Assembly: GCA_905221605.1 (NCBI GenBank) | Contig: CAJNDS010002240.1 | Coordinates: forward strand, 57,501-115,000 | Direction: 5' to 3' | Source of the DNA: Symbiodinium natans | Taxonomy: Eukaryota > Sar > Dinophyceae > Suessiales > Symbiodiniaceae | Length of the DNA: 57,500 bases | Shown: positions 57,362-57,500 of the stretch, in pieces | Layout of the letters: every line of letters begins with the position of its first letter | Numbering within the stretch: position 1 is the stretch's first letter | Program-made: the position numbers and the translations under genes | Notes under the pieces: model-generated | Told to the model about the DNA's origin: nothing | Databases searched by the model: none | Seen by the model: only the letters and a program-made list of their open reading frames with translations

Positions 57362-57500
57362 AATATAAGCTTGGCTGCACTTTCACAATTTGCAAAGCAA
57401 TTCATTCTTGACGTGTAGCTGCATTGTTGACACAAAAACCAGTAAAGCCCAAGAAGGCTAGTAAAGAACCACAGTGCAAGCAGGGTTATGTGTTCAGGTA

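Noticed and set aside
1-57500. A true chromosome end
   Set aside because: Telomere-type blocks occur on both strands throughout the window and alternate with coding islands; no terminal one-way array is present.

Overview
The window looks like nuclear DNA of a dinoflagellate. The grounds are pervasive TTTAGGG/CCCTAAA telomere-type repeats, GC-rich third codon positions, very short exon-like coding pieces, and a very large Ty1/copia polyprotein. No search was run, so the genus is open. I saw no rRNA, tRNA, CRISPR array or prokaryotic signal.

The main structure is a sea of telomere-like repeat blocks, on both strands, with short coding islands of about 45-315 bp set into it. Most of the roughly 80 islands listed are too short for ordinary ORF finding, but they read as clean, codon-biased peptide. 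Several neighbouring islands join in phase through a 4-11 nt sequence shared by the two exon ends. I read the islands as exons of intron-rich genes whose introns are made largely of telomere-type repeats. In the sense of the coding strand, most islands have CCCTAAA upstream and TTTAGGG downstream. An intron would therefore start G-rich and end with the complementary C-rich repeat, able to fold back on itself. This resembles introner-type intron gain known in dinoflagellates, but with telomeric sequence as the inverted termini.

Layout: 0.3-5.7 kb, mostly minus-strand islands, many of one gene. 5.86-14.09 kb, an intact copia-type LTR retrotransposon on the plus strand, inside what looks like an intron of that gene (exons at 14377-14445 and 5361-5675 lie either side). 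14.3-40 kb, mostly minus-strand islands, including a ubiquitin-like module at 16492-16992. 22.5-24.5 kb, a block of unusual satellites with G-runs and hairpins. 30.5-31.45 kb, a degenerate CCAAGTGAC satellite. 34.6-35.9 kb, another interspersed repeat block. 40.4-57.5 kb, mostly plus-strand islands. The switch of coding strand near 39.6-41.8 kb suggests two divergent transcription units.

Other layers are local arrays of variant telomere repeats (TTGAGGG, TTCAGGG, TTAAGGG, TTTTAGGG, TTTAGGGG, TTTCGGG), small foldback elements, and dispersed short repeat families. Strand and edges of single islands are provisional: GC-rich pieces are sometimes open on both strands, and splice sites were inferred by eye.
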